From positions 1-20,029 of IMG/VR virus record IMGVR_UViG_3300042937_000460: a stretch of DNA of 20,029 nt; one strand, 5' to 3'. The position numbers and the translations under genes are program-made. The notes below the pieces were generated by a model. The model saw nothing but the letters and a program-made list of their open reading frames with translations. It had not been told where the DNA came from and ran no database searches. The DNA comes from a virus. This document shows, piece after piece, positions 1-6,864 of the stretch (positions are counted from its first letter, which is position 1; every line of letters starts with the position of its first letter).

Positions 1-1664
1 TGTATACGATTAAGCTTTAAAAAGTCATTAGCAGATCCTACTTGTTTTGTTATTTCTGATGCTGCTGTTGCTAAATCATTATTTAAAAATGCTTCACGAG
101 CTTTAGCTAGATTAATATCTTTACCTGTTAATAATTGTGCTTCAAACTCTTTTGATATAGAAGATTCAAAATCTAAAAATGAGTCTGCTATAGAGTCTAA
201 TTGTTTTAACTCCATACCCATAGCTTTAACAGTAACTAATGATTTAGTTAAGTTAGCTGGATATTTTGCAAATTGAAGACCTAAATAACCCCCTAGACTA
301 GTAGCCTCTTTTAATATTTGTTTATTTTGAAGTTGAATTCCAGTAGCATCTTTTAATCCTTCAACTTGAGCTAAAACACTTTTAACTACATCTTTAGAAC
401 TTTGTCCTGTAATAGTAGACGCCTCAACTATTTCTTTTCTAGTATCTAATTCTAAGCCAGCAATGTCTTTCAACATTATATTAGTCTCAAGCTGTTCTGT
501 AGTAAGTCTATTAACTACTCCTAATTCATTAGATAACTCTACTTGGGATAATAAAAGTTTTTTCGAATTAGTAAAAATATTACCTGAGTTAAAGGATATA
601 TTTTGAAACTCTCTATTTAAAGCTCTTGCTTCTGACGATGATAGATTTAAATCTCTACCTGCTTTTATTATTTTATCATCAACTCCAATTATTAGATCTA
701 ATACAGCAGAAAAACCGTCTATTAAACCGCCTATAAGTCCACCTACTAAAGGTATATTTCTAGCCAAACTTGATAAATTAGAAGTTAATCCTCTAACTAT
801 ATTAGAAGAATCCTCTGTCATACCTGCTAAGAAATTTCCAGCTGAAGCAGCAGCGTCTCCAACTTTTGTAAGGCCTTTTTCAACAAGTTTATATGCCCCA
901 ACTACTGCACCAGTAAGTAAAATAGGATCTTTAAATGTTTCAGAAATAGCGTCTCCTATTGTTGAAGTTACAGCTTTAAATTTATTTCCAAAAGTAAGAC
1001 TCTCATTTTCATCTTTGAGATCCCTAGCTTTTTCAACCATTTTTTCATACGCCTTAGTACCAAATCCTAATGTTTGAGATATTTTTCCTAAAGCCAATCC
1101 TGTAAATCCTACTTCTGATTTAATCTCTTTTTCTAATTCTAATTCCTCTTTTAAAAAATTTACATTTTCTGCAGCTACTTTATTTGATTGTAAAGCTGCG
1201 GCATAACGCATTTGATCTATATTAAAATCTTGTTCATTTTTTCTGATCTTAGTTTCTAAAATTCGTAATTCGGCACTTAAACTATCATATAATGCTGTAT
1301 TTCCTTGCAACCTGGCTCTTCTTATCTCATCTTCTTTTGTTGCTCTAATACCTAAATTTTTTACATAATCTTCTGATTCTTGTTTTTGAAGATCAGACAT
1401 AGATTGTTGAAGCCTATTTAATTTGATTTGAGTTAACGCTTCTTTTTCTTTACCTTTTTGAAACTCTTTTTGAATGTCTTTAGTATTAATAGACTCTTTA
1501 TTAAGAGCTTTAACTTTTGCAATAGACGAGTCTCTTAAATCATTTATTTGAGATAAAAGATTTATAGATTTGTTTAATTCTTGATTAGAATTTCCTAAAC
1601 CTTTTCTATAGTCTCTTATTGAAGATTCTAATTCTTTTCCTATATCTAATTGATCTTGTACCAT
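1..1664 (-). CDS. Tail tape-measure protein, 3' part cut by window edge
   Basis: The frame is open from the ATG at 1664 to the left edge, giving 554 residues with no stop, so the C-terminal part lies outside the window. Residues about 1-190 are highly charged and rich in Lys, Glu, Gln and Leu, as expected for a long coiled coil. After that come Gly/Ala-rich hydrophobic stretches near residues 250-270 and 285-325 (including NIPLVGGLIGGLIDGF), then a mixed helical region with LTGKDINLAKAREAF. A long coiled coil with hydrophobic patches, placed directly after tube and tail-chaperone genes, is the usual picture of a tape measure that sets tail length and is ejected with the DNA. The assignment rests on composition and gene order, since I recognise no catalytic motif. 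A late-promoter-like motif lies 18 bases upstream of the start. Confidence 0.8.
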   Translation of the reverse strand, partial: MVQDQLDIGKELESSIRDYRKGLGNSNQELNKSINLLSQINDLRDSSIAKVKALNKESINTKDIQKEFQKGKEKEALTQIKLNRLQQSMSDLQKQESEDYVKNLGIRATKEDEIRRARLQGNTALYDSLSAELRILETKIRKNEQDFNIDQMRYAAALQSNKVAAENVNFLKEELELEKEIKSEVGFTGLALGKISQTLGFGTKAYEKMVEKARDLKDENESLTFGNKFKAVTSTIGDAISETFKDPILLTGAVVGAYKLVEKGLTKVGDAAASAGNFLAGMTEDSSNIVRGLTSNLSSLARNIPLVGGLIGGLIDGFSAVLDLIIGVDDKIIKAGRDLNLSSSEARALNREFQNISFNSGNIFTNSKKLLLSQVELSNELGVVNRLTTEQLETNIMLKDIAGLELDTRKEIVEASTITGQSSKDVVKSVLAQVEGLKDATGIQLQNKQILKEATSLGGYLGLQFAKYPANLTKSLVTVKAMGMELKQLDSIADSFLDFESSISKEFEAQLLTGKDINLAKAREAFLNNDLATAASEITKQVGSANDFLKLNRI

Positions 1665-1682
1665 TTATTAGTATTACCTACG

Positions 1683-1693
1683 AATAAATATTT
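1683..1693 (-). promoter_or_regulatory. Putative late promoter of the tape-measure gene
   Basis: The coding strand reads AAATATTTATT, a close match to the window's ATATTTATWA motif. It lies 18 bases before the tape-measure ATG and overlaps the stop codon of the preceding small ORF. Confidence 0.45.
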
Positions 1694-1949
1694 ACTTTTT
1701 GTTTTTTACTTTAGAAACAAATGTAGGTTCTTCTAATTTAGATTTTACAACATCCGGGATTTTGAATTTACTCATGTCAGTCTTGTTTGTAACTTGCTGA
1801 CGATCTTGATTTCTGATCTCTTCTACTTTTTCTAGATAGTCGTTGATCTTTTTAAGATTAAAACGTCTTTTTGAAACGTCCATATTCCAAACCTCAGAAT
1901 AGGTAAAGCCCCCACCTCCGTGATAGGTGAGCTCAAATACCTCTGTCAT
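1692..1949 (-). CDS. Small tail-assembly ORF in gp51 position; probably the frameshifted extension of the upstream gene
   Basis: This ORF encodes 85 residues from the ATG at 1949. It has an aromatic/Gly-rich N-terminus (FELTYHGGGGFTYSEVWNM), a basic RRF motif and a Lys-rich tail. Only 10 bases separate the stop of the gp26-like gene from this ATG, and no Shine-Dalgarno sequence is present. The frame stays open upstream of the ATG through the T9 tract at 1978-1986, adding F-PGADYRSAF before the Met. It can therefore be reached by a -2 or +1 shift from the upstream gene, giving a fusion of about 345 residues. The position between a gp26-like gene and the tape measure matches T4 gene 51 and the tail-assembly chaperone extensions of other phages. 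Whether it is made alone, as a fusion, or both is not decided by sequence. I recall similar YHGGGGF...RRF segments in other phage tail genes but cannot search here. Confidence 0.72.
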   Translation of the reverse strand: MTEVFELTYHGGGGFTYSEVWNMDVSKRRFNLKKINDYLEKVEEIRNQDRQQVTNKTDMSKFKIPDVVKSKLEEPTFVSKVKNKK

Positions 1950-1953
1950 GAAT

Positions 1954-1986
1954 GCGGACCTATAGTCCGCTCCCGGGAAAAAAAAA
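1954..1986 (-). promoter_or_regulatory. Putative programmed frameshift signal (T9 slippery run plus hairpin)
   Basis: Coding-strand TTTTTTTTT (1986-1978) encodes Phe-Phe-Phe and is followed by the 7-base spacer CCCGGGA. A perfect 6-bp stem GCGGAC/GTCCGC (1970-1965 with 1959-1954) then closes a TATAG loop that contains the zero-frame stop. Spacer length and stem placement are typical of backward-slippage sites. A -1 shift stops at 1948-1946, whereas -2 or +1 enters the 1692-1949 ORF. A homopolymer sequencing error is the main alternative. Confidence 0.6.
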
Positions 1987-2727
1987 TTCTGCGCTCATAG
2001 GCAGATCTACTTTTACAATCTCTCCATCAGATAGGGAGACATCTATTTTCATTATGACATCCGGAGTTATAGAAGCTATGTATTTTCGAAGTTCGATAGA
2101 ATCCATGGCTAAAAGGTGTCCATCATCAATAAAATCTCTAACTGATTTAACTGAATAGTCTCCATTAATAGCTACAATCTGGTGCTTTAATCTAGTTGAA
2201 ATACCTCCGGCTTCTAGACCTAGGTTCTTTTTAACACCTTTTATTTCATCATCTATTTTTTTATCGTCAACTACAGTTAGTAGTTTAAAGGTTACTGTAT
2301 TTCCTGATTTAGGAAGTTTAAATTCAAACTCATTTTTATTACTAAATAAAGACCAATCTGGTTGTTTATACTCTAAATTTTGTAGGTCTGCAACTACTTT
2401 TTCTTCTTCACCCGTATTTGGGTTTTTATACATAAAAGAATAGTCTTTACCATAAGATAAGATTCTAGCCGCGATCAGTAAGCCATTCCTGTCACCCAAG
2501 GTTAGGTCTTCATAATTAATTGGTGATTTTATTAGACTCTTGAGCATCTTCTCAATGGCGAGGCCCTGGCGCAACAGGTTAACGTTTGTGAGGATGTCTT
2601 CCTCTTTAGCCGTCATATATTTCATCTCTACTTGGCCAGATGATAGCGCATTTTCTTTTGGGTATAAAAGACCTTTAGAAGGTAGGTCAATTAATTCTGT
2701 TGGTACTGTAAACTTTTGTTCAGACAT
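1960..2727 (-). CDS. T4 gp26-like baseplate hub / tail chaperone protein
   Basis: This 255-residue protein starts at the ATG at 2727. Its N-terminus (LPSKGLLYPKENALSSGQVEMKYMTAKEEDILTN) has the 'LPS-G--Y ... KYMTAKEED-LTN' pattern of the T4 baseplate family typified by gp26, to which I assign it. In T4, gp26 belongs to the genes needed for baseplate hub assembly. Its place just before the tape measure also fits a tail-assembly chaperone role. The rest of the chain is mixed alpha/beta with no enzyme motif. A strong terminator (2774-2798) and a late-promoter-like motif (2741-2750) sit upstream, so it begins a new transcription unit. The 3' end carries a T9 run and hairpin, described separately, that may shift part of the ribosomes into the next ORF. 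Confidence 0.85.
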   Translation of the reverse strand: MSEQKFTVPTELIDLPSKGLLYPKENALSSGQVEMKYMTAKEEDILTNVNLLRQGLAIEKMLKSLIKSPINYEDLTLGDRNGLLIAARILSYGKDYSFMYKNPNTGEEEKVVADLQNLEYKQPDWSLFSNKNEFEFKLPKSGNTVTFKLLTVVDDKKIDDEIKGVKKNLGLEAGGISTRLKHQIVAINGDYSVKSVRDFIDDGHLLAMDSIELRKYIASITPDVIMKIDVSLSDGEIVKVDLPMSAEFFFPGSGL

Positions 2728-2740
2728 AAAACGTATTTAT

Positions 2741-2750
2741 TTATAAATAT
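2741..2750 (-). promoter_or_regulatory. Putative late promoter of the gp26-like gene
   Basis: The coding strand reads ATATTTATAA, 13 bases before the ATG at 2727. Here the surrounding sequence also contains a T4-style TATAAATA on the coding strand (2745-2738), because the region is palindromic. Confidence 0.5.
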
Positions 2751-2773
2751 AAGAATAATTAATTTTATAAAAT

Positions 2774-2798
2774 AAAAAAAGCCTCTAGTAATAGAGGC
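2774..2798 (-). terminator. Rho-independent terminator after the tail tube gene
   Basis: On the coding strand a perfect stem GCCTCTA/TAGAGGC (2798-2792 with 2787-2781) with a 4-base loop is followed by seven T (2780-2774). It lies 25 bases past the tube stop codon and before the next promoter motif. Confidence 0.88.
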
Positions 2799-2822
2799 CT
2801 TTCTTTTAAGTATATAATTATT

Positions 2823-3308
2823 CTAGTAGTTAAGTACGCAATAATCCATTCCTATTGACAAAGTCAATTCAGTTGGATCAGATGTTGACCAGTCATAGTT
2901 TCCAAAAGTAGCTTCTTTAATGAAAGCACCTTTAATAATCCACTCACTTACAATATCACCTACTGGACCTAAGATAGACAAGTTAAGATCTTTCTTATAA
3001 AAGTCAGAATAACCATCACGACCAGTTACTGATTCATGGTGTAGACGTACCCACTCCATTACAGCTTGTTGGCCTGAAGGAGATACAGGGTTATAGAGTG
3101 CTAAGCTCATATCTCTCCATTCAGCTTTACCTTTTATCTTACGATAAACGTTGATATGGTCGAGTTTGATCTCATTTAAAGTTACACCTGGTGCGTCTGC
3201 CTTCTTAATCATATAAGAAGGAATACCATCAATGTACATCACAAATCTGTTTGATACTGTAGGTTCAAACGCGGTGAACATTATTTCATTAGGATCCAAT
3301 ACTGGCAT
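2823..3308 (-). CDS. Tail tube protein (T4 gp19-like)
   Basis: This 161-residue protein has the size and layout of the phage tail tube family: a beta-strand-rich start (NRFVMYIDGIPSYMIKKADAPG), a central RKIKGKAEWRDMSLALYNP segment, and a C-terminal WIIKGAFIKEATFGNYDW...TELTLSIGMDYCVL strand. Proteins of this family stack as hexameric rings inside the sheath to form the DNA channel. The start at 3308 is the only Met near the family's usual N-terminus. The gene has its own promoter-like motif upstream (3331-3340) and a strong terminator downstream, so it appears to be a single-gene unit, as fits a protein needed in many copies. It is separated from the sheath gene by one extra ORF. Confidence 0.92.
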   Translation of the reverse strand: MPVLDPNEIMFTAFEPTVSNRFVMYIDGIPSYMIKKADAPGVTLNEIKLDHINVYRKIKGKAEWRDMSLALYNPVSPSGQQAVMEWVRLHHESVTGRDGYSDFYKKDLNLSILGPVGDIVSEWIIKGAFIKEATFGNYDWSTSDPTELTLSIGMDYCVLNY

Positions 3309-3330
3309 TGTATGTTAAGTTTTATTCTAC

Positions 3331-3340
3331 TTATAAATAT
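3331..3340 (-). promoter_or_regulatory. Putative late promoter of the tail tube gene
   Basis: The coding strand reads ATATTTATAA, 22 bases before the tube ATG, which is the longest spacing of the set. A weak 5-bp hairpin (3339-3352) overlaps its upstream side. Confidence 0.5.
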
Positions 3341-3352
3341 TCGACAACGAAT

Positions 3353-3874
3353 TTATTTATCTTCTTCTTTTTTCTTCTCTTCAAAAAAACGAGTATCTGT
3401 AGATCCAGAACCTGTTTTTTGATCAAGAGATTTTCTAGCTTCAGGATCTTGTTTAATTTTATCAGCAATCATTTTAGCAATGCCAGTAATTCCTCCAACA
3501 GTTGCAAGAAAACCAGCGTTATCTTTTGCAATATCTATTGCTGGACCTATGGATTTCATCACCATGTCTAATACTTCTGATTCTTCTACTTTTTCTTTTT
3601 CTTCTACTTTAGGAGCATTCTCCATTTCTTGAATCTTACTAGAAAGCTTTTTATGTGCAGCTTTAAGTTCTTCTAAAGAATGACCTTTCTTTTTATCATC
3701 TTTCATTTCTTCTACTTTTTTCATTCCGTCTTTAGGAAGTTTTTTTTCTTTCACAACTGTCCAGTCACCATAGGTTTTACCACCTTTTTTGGCTTCAGTC
3801 AATGTCAATTGCTTTTTTACACTCTCGTATAAGTTAGCAGGTACTTTAATTCTTAAAATTGTATTATCGTTCAT
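3353..3874 (-). CDS. Lys/Glu-rich protein of unknown function between sheath and tube
   Basis: This 173-residue protein has no family I can name. The N-terminus (residues 6-30: ILRIKVPANLYESVKKQLTLTEAK) looks like a small folded element. It is followed by a very charged Lys/Glu stretch (about 40-100) likely to be helical or coiled coil, then an uncharged, Gly/Ala/Ile-rich segment (about 105-140, including GFLATVGGITGIAKMIADKI) that could be an amphipathic or membrane-associating helix, and finally a charged tail. The ATG lies 17 bases after the sheath stop with no promoter motif between, so it is probably co-transcribed with the sheath. A minor virion component or tail-assembly helper is plausible from its place only. 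Confidence 0.75.
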   Translation of the reverse strand: MNDNTILRIKVPANLYESVKKQLTLTEAKKGGKTYGDWTVVKEKKLPKDGMKKVEEMKDDKKKGHSLEELKAAHKKLSSKIQEMENAPKVEEKEKVEESEVLDMVMKSIGPAIDIAKDNAGFLATVGGITGIAKMIADKIKQDPEARKSLDQKTGSGSTDTRFFEEKKKEEDK

Positions 3875-3891
3875 CCTAAGTTTGTTTTATT

Positions 3892-5925
3892 TTATTGACC
3901 AAATGTTGTGCCAGTTGGAAGAATGTTGAAGTCAAGTTGTATGAATTCCGCAGTCTTTGTAGGCTGTAAGTATATTGTACCAACCAATTGGTTACGATCT
4001 ACCACGTCTGGTGTGTTATTAGTCTCGTCCATTACTACTTGGAATGCATAAAGACCTTGTCTTTGTTGTACTGATTCTAAGTATGGATTAACTTGATTTA
4101 AGAATTTGTTTCTTGTTACCTGAGTATTTGGTTCGAATACGATGGTTTCACCGATTTGACCTATATAATCTTTAAGAGCAATCAACAATCTTCTTACATT
4201 TACTCTATCAAGAGCAGATGGTTTTTGTTGAAGAGTCTTTTGACCGTATATTACTGTGCCAACTCCAGGGAATGTAGCGATTGGGTTAACTTTACCTTGA
4301 TAAAGTAAATTCCTATCGTTAACAGTTAATTTTCTTTCTGGTTGAAGTACTGTAGATAGAGCGCCTCTGTTAAGACCTGCGGGTGCAAACCACTCAGCAG
4401 ATACTTTATCGTTATATTCGTAAACTGCTGGTACTAGTGTAGAAGCAGGAACGAAGTTTATTTTACCAGTCTCGCGGCTTCTAATTTGTACCCACGGCCA
4501 ATAAGTTGCTCCGTAAGAGTTATCATAAGAAACTGCTTGACCAATTACTGTGTTTATTTGTTGGCCATAAGTTACCATGTCTACTACAGCTATAGCGTCT
4601 CCTCTATCTTGAGCAAGGTTTAAAATACTATTTATTGTAGAAGATGCATTTGTGCTATTCAAACCTGGAGCATAAATAACATTAAAGTCATATGCATCTT
4701 GATTACCAAGAAGGTTAATAGCTACAGCGTAATCGGCTGGATGTATACCTTGAATATTGGTTGTTGGAGTTGCAACTACTGAATTTGCAGCTGGTATTGA
4801 TTCAAAGAAATTTACTGCAGCTTTACCAAAAGAACCAAAGATTGCTCCACTAGCACTACCAAAAGCACCTTGAGCAGATCCAGATCCTAATTGAGGAAGT
4901 GAAGATGTATATTGATTTTGAGCAACACCAGTTTGATCAAAGTATCCAGGAGTAGGAAGGTTAACAGACTTAACTCTTACATAACGGCTCTTATTTTGAT
5001 AAGATCCTGTAGTTTGTAAATAGTAGTCTCCAGTTGAATCTGTACGAACACTTAAAGTTTGATCACCAATTACGTATGCAATATAATTATTTTGATTTGG
5101 ATCTAATGAAAGATTATTCCAAGTTTCAAGAATAGTTTTACTATTATTGTAGTCATCACCACGGCGAATAATTAAACTAAACACACCTGAACCAGAATCA
5201 ACTCCGGTTACTTCAAAACGAACATTAGCAGAAGATCCTGATGGTAAAGATCCATCAACAGAAATTCCACCTGTGTTGTTCATTAAATTACCAACAGAAA
5301 GTGTTTCTAATACAAAAGAAACGATATTAGCTCCACCAGAATAAAAAACAGTATTTGATCCAGAAATATAGTAATAAGAATTTCCTATAGATCCGGCTGT
5401 TTTAGAATTAAGGATCATATTAGGACTACTAAAGGATGCAGACGAGTTAGCTGTTGTACTAGCTAGAATAGAAGCTGATACTCTATTATAAACATCTTGA
5501 ACAGTAGATCCTGATAGCGTAAATTGTGCACCATTAATTATTAAGGAATATTGTGCTGCTGCTGCACTTGTTAAATCCAATGTGGCAGTAGCTGTTGCAG
5601 TTGTCGTACTTGTTTCTACGTTAGAAGTAGCAGGCTCATAAGAACCAGAAGCTACTCTAGTAACAAGAAGAGAATCTCCACCTTGTTCAAAATAGTTAAG
5701 TGCTGCAATAGATGTAAGATATTCGTAGTTAGCTCCACCAGAAACAAACGCTCCTCCAAAAAGGGCTTTATATTCTGAATAAGAAGTTACTATTGTTGGA
5801 ATATTTACTGGACCAATTACTGTAGGACCTAAAAGAGCTGCACCAGCAGCAATTGGACCTTGTGTTATTTGGGATAGATCGTTTTCATTTAAGAAAACTC
5901 CTGGGCTAATAAGTGTTTCGGCCAT
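3892..5925 (-). CDS. Contractile tail sheath protein (T4 gp18-like)
   Basis: This 677-residue protein is close to the length of T4 gp18. The N-terminus (SPGVFLNENDLSQITQGP..AALLGPTVIGPVNIPTIVTSYSEYKALFGG) is the conserved sheath opening that joins neighbouring subunits. Residues about 95-340 are a Ser/Thr/Ala-rich beta insertion, likely the surface-exposed variable domains. The conserved C-terminal half contains WPWVQIRS, FVPASTLVPAVYEYND, a GVGTVIYGQKTL segment and RRLLIALKDYIGQIGETIVFEPN, all typical of the sheath core. The protein surrounds the tube and contracts to drive it through the host envelope. A late-promoter-like motif at 5945-5954 precedes it and no terminator follows, so the 173-residue gene downstream is probably on the same transcript. 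Confidence 0.95.
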   Translation of the reverse strand: MAETLISPGVFLNENDLSQITQGPIAAGAALLGPTVIGPVNIPTIVTSYSEYKALFGGAFVSGGANYEYLTSIAALNYFEQGGDSLLVTRVASGSYEPATSNVETSTTTATATATLDLTSAAAAQYSLIINGAQFTLSGSTVQDVYNRVSASILASTTANSSASFSSPNMILNSKTAGSIGNSYYYISGSNTVFYSGGANIVSFVLETLSVGNLMNNTGGISVDGSLPSGSSANVRFEVTGVDSGSGVFSLIIRRGDDYNNSKTILETWNNLSLDPNQNNYIAYVIGDQTLSVRTDSTGDYYLQTTGSYQNKSRYVRVKSVNLPTPGYFDQTGVAQNQYTSSLPQLGSGSAQGAFGSASGAIFGSFGKAAVNFFESIPAANSVVATPTTNIQGIHPADYAVAINLLGNQDAYDFNVIYAPGLNSTNASSTINSILNLAQDRGDAIAVVDMVTYGQQINTVIGQAVSYDNSYGATYWPWVQIRSRETGKINFVPASTLVPAVYEYNDKVSAEWFAPAGLNRGALSTVLQPERKLTVNDRNLLYQGKVNPIATFPGVGTVIYGQKTLQQKPSALDRVNVRRLLIALKDYIGQIGETIVFEPNTQVTRNKFLNQVNPYLESVQQRQGLYAFQVVMDETNNTPDVVDRNQLVGTIYLQPTKTAEFIQLDFNILPTGTTFGQ

Positions 5926-5944
5926 TTATGTTAGTTTTTTCTAG

Positions 5945-5954
5945 TAATAAATAT
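5945..5954 (-). promoter_or_regulatory. Putative late promoter of the sheath gene
   Basis: The coding strand reads ATATTTATTA, 19 bases before the sheath ATG, in the 50-base gap after the small coiled-coil gene. Confidence 0.5.
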
Positions 5955-5975
5955 CAACCCTTTATTCAAAACACT

Positions 5976-6212
5976 TTATTGAAATTCTCCGGTTTCTATA
6001 TTTATGTTGATGTTTCCGTATTTATCTTTTAGTTCTTCAAAAAGTAAACCTTCAGACTTTTTTAAATCTTTGATTTTTTGTTTTTGATCTTCCATCAACA
6101 ATTCTAAAACTGTCTTTTGATATTGTAGCTCTCCTAATGCAGATGCAATTTCTAAAGAGTCTTTTCTAACTTGATGTAACCTTTCTAATTCGTTTTCTGT
6201 AAGCTTTGCCAT
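5976..6212 (-). CDS. Small coiled-coil phage protein, function unknown
   Basis: This 78-residue protein is almost wholly helical: Leu/Ile-rich heptads run from about residue 6 to 62 with many Glu, Gln and Lys, predicting a coiled coil. It ends with DKYGNININIETGEFQ, a short beta-like tail. Small coiled-coil proteins ending in 'G-INIETGEF' are, as far as I recall, common in tailed-phage structural regions, but no function is established that I know of. The gene has its own promoter motif (6225-6234) and lies just upstream of the sheath. A role as a minor virion or assembly factor is inferred from context only. Confidence 0.8.
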   Translation of the reverse strand: MAKLTENELERLHQVRKDSLEIASALGELQYQKTVLELLMEDQKQKIKDLKKSEGLLFEELKDKYGNININIETGEFQ

Positions 6213-6224
6213 AACGTAGTTTTA

Positions 6225-6234
6225 TAATAAATAT
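6225..6234 (-). promoter_or_regulatory. Putative late promoter of the coiled-coil gene
   Basis: The coding strand reads ATATTTATTA, 12 bases before the ATG at 6212. A terminator for the preceding gene lies just upstream at 6249-6280. Confidence 0.5.
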
Positions 6235-6248
6235 ATAATCTGTTGTGA

Positions 6249-6280
6249 GAAATAAAATAGCTCTCCAATTATAGAGAGCT
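6249..6280 (-). terminator. Rho-independent terminator after the small membrane-protein gene
   Basis: A 7-bp stem AGCTCTC/GAGAGCT (6280-6274 with 6265-6259) with an 8-base loop is followed on the coding strand by ATTTTATTT. It could also work on the opposite strand, where the stem is followed by TTATTTTTTT, but no plus-strand gene is present. Confidence 0.75.
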
Positions 6281-6310
6281 TATTTTTTTATATTAAAAAA
6301 CAAAGTCGAT

Positions 6311-6574
6311 TTATTTAGTTGCTTTCTTTTTAGGAGCCGCTTTTTTTACTAACTTCTTTGCTTCTTTTAGCTCTTCTATTTGTTGTACGCTAGCAATAGC
6401 TTTACTTTTAACCGGAATAGTTTCTGACTCTGGTTGTGCATGATAGAATGGATCAAACGTTGGATTCTTTGGGGATGTACCTTTACTAACTTCTTCTACT
6501 TTGCTTTTTCTAGAAGTGGCTATGAAGTATGCAGCAACACCTGCAACGACCAATAATAAAATAATCTGTAACAT
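6311..6574 (-). CDS. Small single-pass membrane protein with Lys-rich tail
   Basis: This 87-residue protein has residues 2-19 (LQIILLLVVAGVAAYFIA) forming one clear transmembrane helix, followed immediately by basic residues SRKSK, so the bulk of the chain should stay on the cytoplasmic side. The rest is hydrophilic, with a Pro-containing middle part (FDPFYHAQPESE) and a very basic Ala/Lys-rich end (AKKLVKKAAPKKKATK). No signal cleavage site or lipobox is seen. It is flanked by its own promoter motif and a terminator. The function is unknown. A lysis or envelope role is possible for any small phage membrane protein but nothing here proves it. Confidence 0.78.
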   Translation of the reverse strand: MLQIILLLVVAGVAAYFIATSRKSKVEEVSKGTSPKNPTFDPFYHAQPESETIPVKSKAIASVQQIEELKEAKKLVKKAAPKKKATK

Positions 6575-6589
6575 AAAATAGTTATTTAT

Positions 6590-6599
6590 TTATAAATAT
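6590..6599 (-). promoter_or_regulatory. Putative late promoter of the membrane-protein gene
   Basis: The coding strand reads ATATTTATAA, 15 bases before the ATG at 6574, directly after the hairpin that follows the 59-residue gene. Confidence 0.5.
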
Positions 6600-6629
6600 A
6601 TGAAAATAAGAGAAAAATAAATCTCTTAT
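6600..6629 (-). terminator. Weak hairpin terminator overlapping the stop of the 59-residue gene
   Basis: An 8-bp stem ATAAGAGA/TCTCTTAT (6629-6622 with 6613-6606) with an 8-base T-rich loop is followed by TTTCAT on the coding strand. The TAA stop of the small gene is inside the stem. The low GC content makes it weaker than the other terminators. Confidence 0.55.
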
Positions 6630-6805
6630 CCAATTTGTACTACTCTATATTGACGACCAGTAGGATCGACTAATTGTAGTTCGTCAGCTTTTGCTTGAGC
6701 TTCTTCTTGAGTAGGGTATTCATAGATGGGATCTTCTGGGTTTAATCTAGCTACCCAAATTTGATCATTTCCTGGTATAAACTGCATTTGTACTTGATAA
6801 ATCAT
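6626..6805 (-). CDS. Small 59-residue phage protein, function unknown
   Basis: An ATG at 6805 opens a 59-codon frame ending in TAA at 6626. The product begins MIYQVQMQFIPGNDQIWVAR, continues through NPEDPIYEYPTQEEAQAKAD and ends in GRQYRVVQIG. The layout is strand, loop, a short helix around the Gln/Glu/Ala-rich part, and a final strand, resembling the small alpha/beta 'YPTQEEAQAKADEL' proteins often seen in phages. Its reality is supported by the promoter motif 14 bases upstream, the hairpin at its stop, and the fact that it exactly fills an otherwise empty gap. I cannot give it a function. Confidence 0.75.
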   Translation of the reverse strand: MIYQVQMQFIPGNDQIWVARLNPEDPIYEYPTQEEAQAKADELQLVDPTGRQYRVVQIG

Positions 6806-6819
6806 AAATTGTTATTTTA

Positions 6820-6829
6820 TTATAAATAT
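6820..6829 (-). promoter_or_regulatory. Putative late promoter of the 59-residue gene
   Basis: The coding strand reads ATATTTATAA, 14 bases before the ATG at 6805. Confidence 0.5.
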
Positions 6830-6835
6830 TGTGAC

Positions 6836-6861
6836 TAAATTTAAGAAAATAATTAAATTTA
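6836..6861 (-). terminator. AT-only hairpin after the Thr-linker gene, possible weak terminator
   Basis: A perfect 9-bp stem TAAATTTAA/TTAAATTTA (6861-6853 with 6844-6836) with an 8-base loop begins four bases after the stop codon. It has no GC pair and no clean T run, so the terminator function is uncertain. Confidence 0.3.
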
Positions 6862-6864
6862 TTT

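Noticed and set aside
1952-2158. Plus-strand 68-codon ORF opposite the gp26-like gene
   Set aside because: It is a shadow frame antisense to a well-supported gene, with no start signal or recognisable domain.
2741-2750. T4-like late box TATAAATA on the plus strand at several intergenic sites
   Set aside because: It faces away from every gene in the window and arises because the conserved coding-strand motif is its reverse complement. No plus-strand gene follows.
3339-3352. Hairpin ATTCG/CGAAT between the Lys-rich gene start region and the tube promoter
   Set aside because: The stem has only five pairs, is AT-rich, and has no T run after it in the transcribed direction. It is too weak to call a terminator.
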